From the NCBI GenBank assembly GCA_031268115.1, contig JAIRXV010000179.1, positions 1 to 5,801 of the forward strand: 5,801 nt of DNA, in the 5' to 3' direction. The notes under the pieces were generated by a model, which was not told the DNA's origin, did no database searches, and worked only from the letters and a program-made list of their open reading frames with translations. The stretch comes from Bifidobacteriaceae bacterium. GTDB lineage: Bacteria; Actinomycetota; Actinomycetes; Actinomycetales; WQXJ01. Positions 5,601 to 5,801 of this stretch are shown here, piece after piece (positions within the stretch are counted from its first letter, which is position 1; each line of letters begins with the position of its first letter). Position numbers and translations under genes: made by a program.

Positions 5601-5801
5601 TCCAAGACTGGACGGATCACGGGTAAGGGTTCCGGGTCGGCTACTGTGACTGCTTCTTCACAGGGTGTGTCGGTCGATGTCAAGGTGACGGTGACCCGTA
5701 AGACTGGTGCGAACCCGAAGGTTGCTTCGGTTAGCGCGACCGGTGTTCCCAAAACGATGGCCGTAGGCCAGGTGGGTTGGGTTCAAGGCTCATACGGGCC
5801 G
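2535..5801 (+). CDS. Secreted multidomain ADP-ribosylglycohydrolase-family protein (3' end outside window)
   Basis: One frame stays open for 1089 codons to the window edge. Residues 1-35 are a Sec signal peptide (RK at 10-11, hydrophobic core, cleavage near SQA/AQ). Residues about 50-385 resemble the ADP-ribosylglycohydrolase fold, which uses two metal ions to cleave ADP-ribose or related N-/O-glycosidic bonds. Visible motifs are GDDDTDIEY (120-128) and the second metal site GYDSDNPTASNAG (348-360), where the usual DxDT is DxDN. Residues 400-560 are unassigned and probably belong to this enzyme subfamily. A discoidin-like beta-sandwich (about 575-698), a CARDB/NEW3-like domain (703-810), two FIVAR domains (823-884, 897-960), a Big_2 domain (968-1054) and the start of another follow. 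The only cysteines, C85 and C92, could form a disulfide outside the cell. No cell-wall anchor is visible; it may lie beyond the edge. Codon use changes sharply near residue 576. Substrate unknown; the family call is firmer than activity. Confidence 0.88.
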   Translation, partial: MFTHIMPALRKGFAVVTAGALAATLAVGMGTASQAAQLPDNGKFLKLSKATWEDRIFAMWQAENIANWTGLTTENQRPLSASAGCTAPPAGCFWTDADWGVSQGRSSQTIGWVVQDVSGGDDDTDIEYSYLHEMANEAGNVFLTAEEVAHVWNTYISRMVWFSDSAADLLMERNVMPPSSSLNSANQYRNIIDVNLVVESFGAYTPGRPDLALQIGQLPIRAVAGGFTTHAGQFEVALYSLAPLVDPKLSGLEQVTWLIDNAKAYLPADSRATEIINWVEDQYFNHPTATWEGLRDKIAMRYHYNAAANGFHFITNIESMINLGAQVAELLWSQGDLTDAIRIGALFGYDSDNPTASNAGLIGLMKGSQYVQEEMARVANAQSGSADYYPGPNAAHTGNLLDRAELLENLRNLPERYNVFRTRDNLPDYLPGDSAANDTYSLMAKRSIPLVDQAVKAAGGTVTATHYTIPLVDTPADNSYETLAAINPDVDIYMTSANNQVRAAGGTVDVVTNLVGDTALFTPWRSGSFPAGRMAPSPIAGDDTALIADGFDQDTRGLEEAPPRATIMQPNNYYRVPFFAGSSGVGAPIVSVLYDRLVEARSVRLIGGGTNTAVDYVAPATGPLGGWITDASVEVRLADGSWRSVPTVASRPIDPAEPFQQVDLVFESTLTVSGVRVTMTPDTDHVNITEVDVQGPSRLADSGFDVSAGVSVVSGTSVSSPVVVGAGELLTPSFTATNTGDAVLSGLVVRDGAGAVVALPVSFGGSLAPGESVSVVLDGLAAPVGGVSRSVSVVARLADASPVAASGTWFGRGVAAALPVGDSTAVVGLLDAVAGLDRSLYTDASWAAVALAVEAGQRVVDDASSSPEAVAAAVAAIRSALGGLTVESGAPVASSVAARAALGTLVGDLVALDASKYTPESWAKVRVALASAASLLADSGASSVALQSALAAVSSAVGGLVVLAAQDSRVVGVSPVIKVKTAQSRVRLAVGKSLVLPAKAYRQSGEVGVVSWKSSNTKVAVVSKTGRITGKGSGSATVTASSQGVSVDVKVTVTRKTGANPKVASVSATGVPKTMAVGQVGWVQGSYGP
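2685..3689 (+). other. ADP-ribosylglycohydrolase-like catalytic domain
   Basis: Residues about 51-385. The N-terminal helix TWEDRIFAMWQAENIANWTG sits where the family has its first conserved helix. D122-D123-T124 match the family DDT motif, and D350 and D352 match the paired Asp of the C-terminal GxDxDT motif. N353 replaces the usual Thr. The surrounding GYDSDNPTASNAGLIGLMKG keeps the small-residue helix that follows this motif in the family. The match is by motif recognition only. Confidence 0.75.
4257..4628 (+). other. Galactose-binding/discoidin-like beta-sandwich module
   Basis: Residues about 575-698. Beta-rich sequence with GGWITDASVEVRLADGSW followed by FQQVDLVFESTLTVSGVRVT resembles the F5/8 type C-like sandwiches attached to many glycosidases, including secreted ADP-ribosylglycohydrolase relatives. 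A carbohydrate- or surface-binding role is inferred. This module marks the start of the GT-rich part of the gene. Confidence 0.5.
4641..4964 (+). other. CARDB/NEW3-like Ig-fold domain
   Basis: Residues about 703-810. The core GELLTPSFTATNTGDAVLSG followed by LAPGESVSVV is the classic pattern of CARDB/DUF11/NEW3-type extracellular beta-sandwiches (N-x-G-x-x-x-L-x-x-V). It probably serves as a spacer or binding domain on the cell surface. Confidence 0.55.
5001..5186 (+). other. FIVAR domain, copy 1
   Basis: Residues about 823-884. The pattern LDAVAGLDRSLYTDASWAAV, then a second Ala-rich helix and AIRSALGGL, matches the three-helix FIVAR domain of surface and sugar-degrading proteins, which often act as spacers or sugar-binding elements. 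It is related to the next copy. Confidence 0.75.
5139..5162 (+). repeat. Two tandem copies of a 12-bp unit
   Basis: GCGGTCGCGGCG is repeated twice without change, in frame, giving AVAA-AVAA in the last helix of the first FIVAR domain. It may be a slippage-prone site that changes helix length without shifting the frame. Confidence 0.6.
5223..5414 (+). other. FIVAR domain, copy 2
   Basis: Residues about 897-960. VGDLVALDASKYTPESWAKV, then LLADSGASSVALQSALAAV, repeats the first copy's layout (LD-x-S-x-YT-x-x-SW, helix, Ala-rich helix). The two copies differ in sequence, so this is not a recent duplication. Confidence 0.75.
5436..5696 (+). other. Big_2-type bacterial Ig-like domain
   Basis: Residues about 968-1054. 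SWKSSNTKVAVVSKTGRITG, then GSGSATVTA and VDVKVTVT, is the standard Big_2 signature, common in bacterial adhesins and surface enzymes. The following GVPKTMAVGQVGWVQGSY (from 1070) looks like the start of another such domain that is cut by the window edge. Confidence 0.75.

Overview
The window reads as part of a high-GC Gram-positive (Actinomycetota) genome. Supporting signs are the GC-rich codon use, GTG/ATG starts with purine-rich Shine-Dalgarno sequences, an Ala-rich Sec signal peptide, and a large secreted protein ending in FIVAR and Big_2-type modules, a build common in host- or gut-associated actinobacteria. The family or genus cannot be fixed from the sequence.

Left part (1-1987): the tail of a sugar ABC importer operon of the ribose/xylose/galactofuranose (RbsA/RbsC, CUT2) type. 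The ATPase gene enters from outside the window and is open at its 5' end from base 2, upstream of the first internal ATG. It is followed after about 70 bases by a complete RbsC-like permease. No periplasmic-type binding protein gene lies downstream, so that partner must be upstream of the window or elsewhere.

Middle (1988-2534): about 550 bases with no convincing gene. Two hairpins follow the permease (the second is an 11-bp imperfect stem that probably ends the operon). Several more GC-rich hairpins follow, then an AT-richer leader with a perfect 6-5-6 inverted repeat and a strong ribosome binding site.

Right part (2535-5801): a single uninterrupted reading frame of 1089 codons that runs off the right edge. 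It encodes a secreted multidomain protein: signal peptide, an ADP-ribosylglycohydrolase (ADP-ribosyl-GH, DraG/ARH fold) catalytic region with both Asp-rich metal motifs, a galactose-binding/discoidin-like beta-sandwich, a CARDB/NEW3-like Ig domain, two FIVAR domains, one Big_2 domain and the start of what looks like a second. Short reading frames overlapping it in other frames are shadows.

The main points of interest are the extracellular location and adhesin-like modular build of an enzyme fold usually known from the cytoplasm, its position beside a ribose-type importer (an inferred extracellular scavenging link, not proven), and an abrupt change of base composition and codon use inside the gene. 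The change falls at about base 4260, exactly where the catalytic region gives way to the accessory modules, and suggests a chimeric origin.
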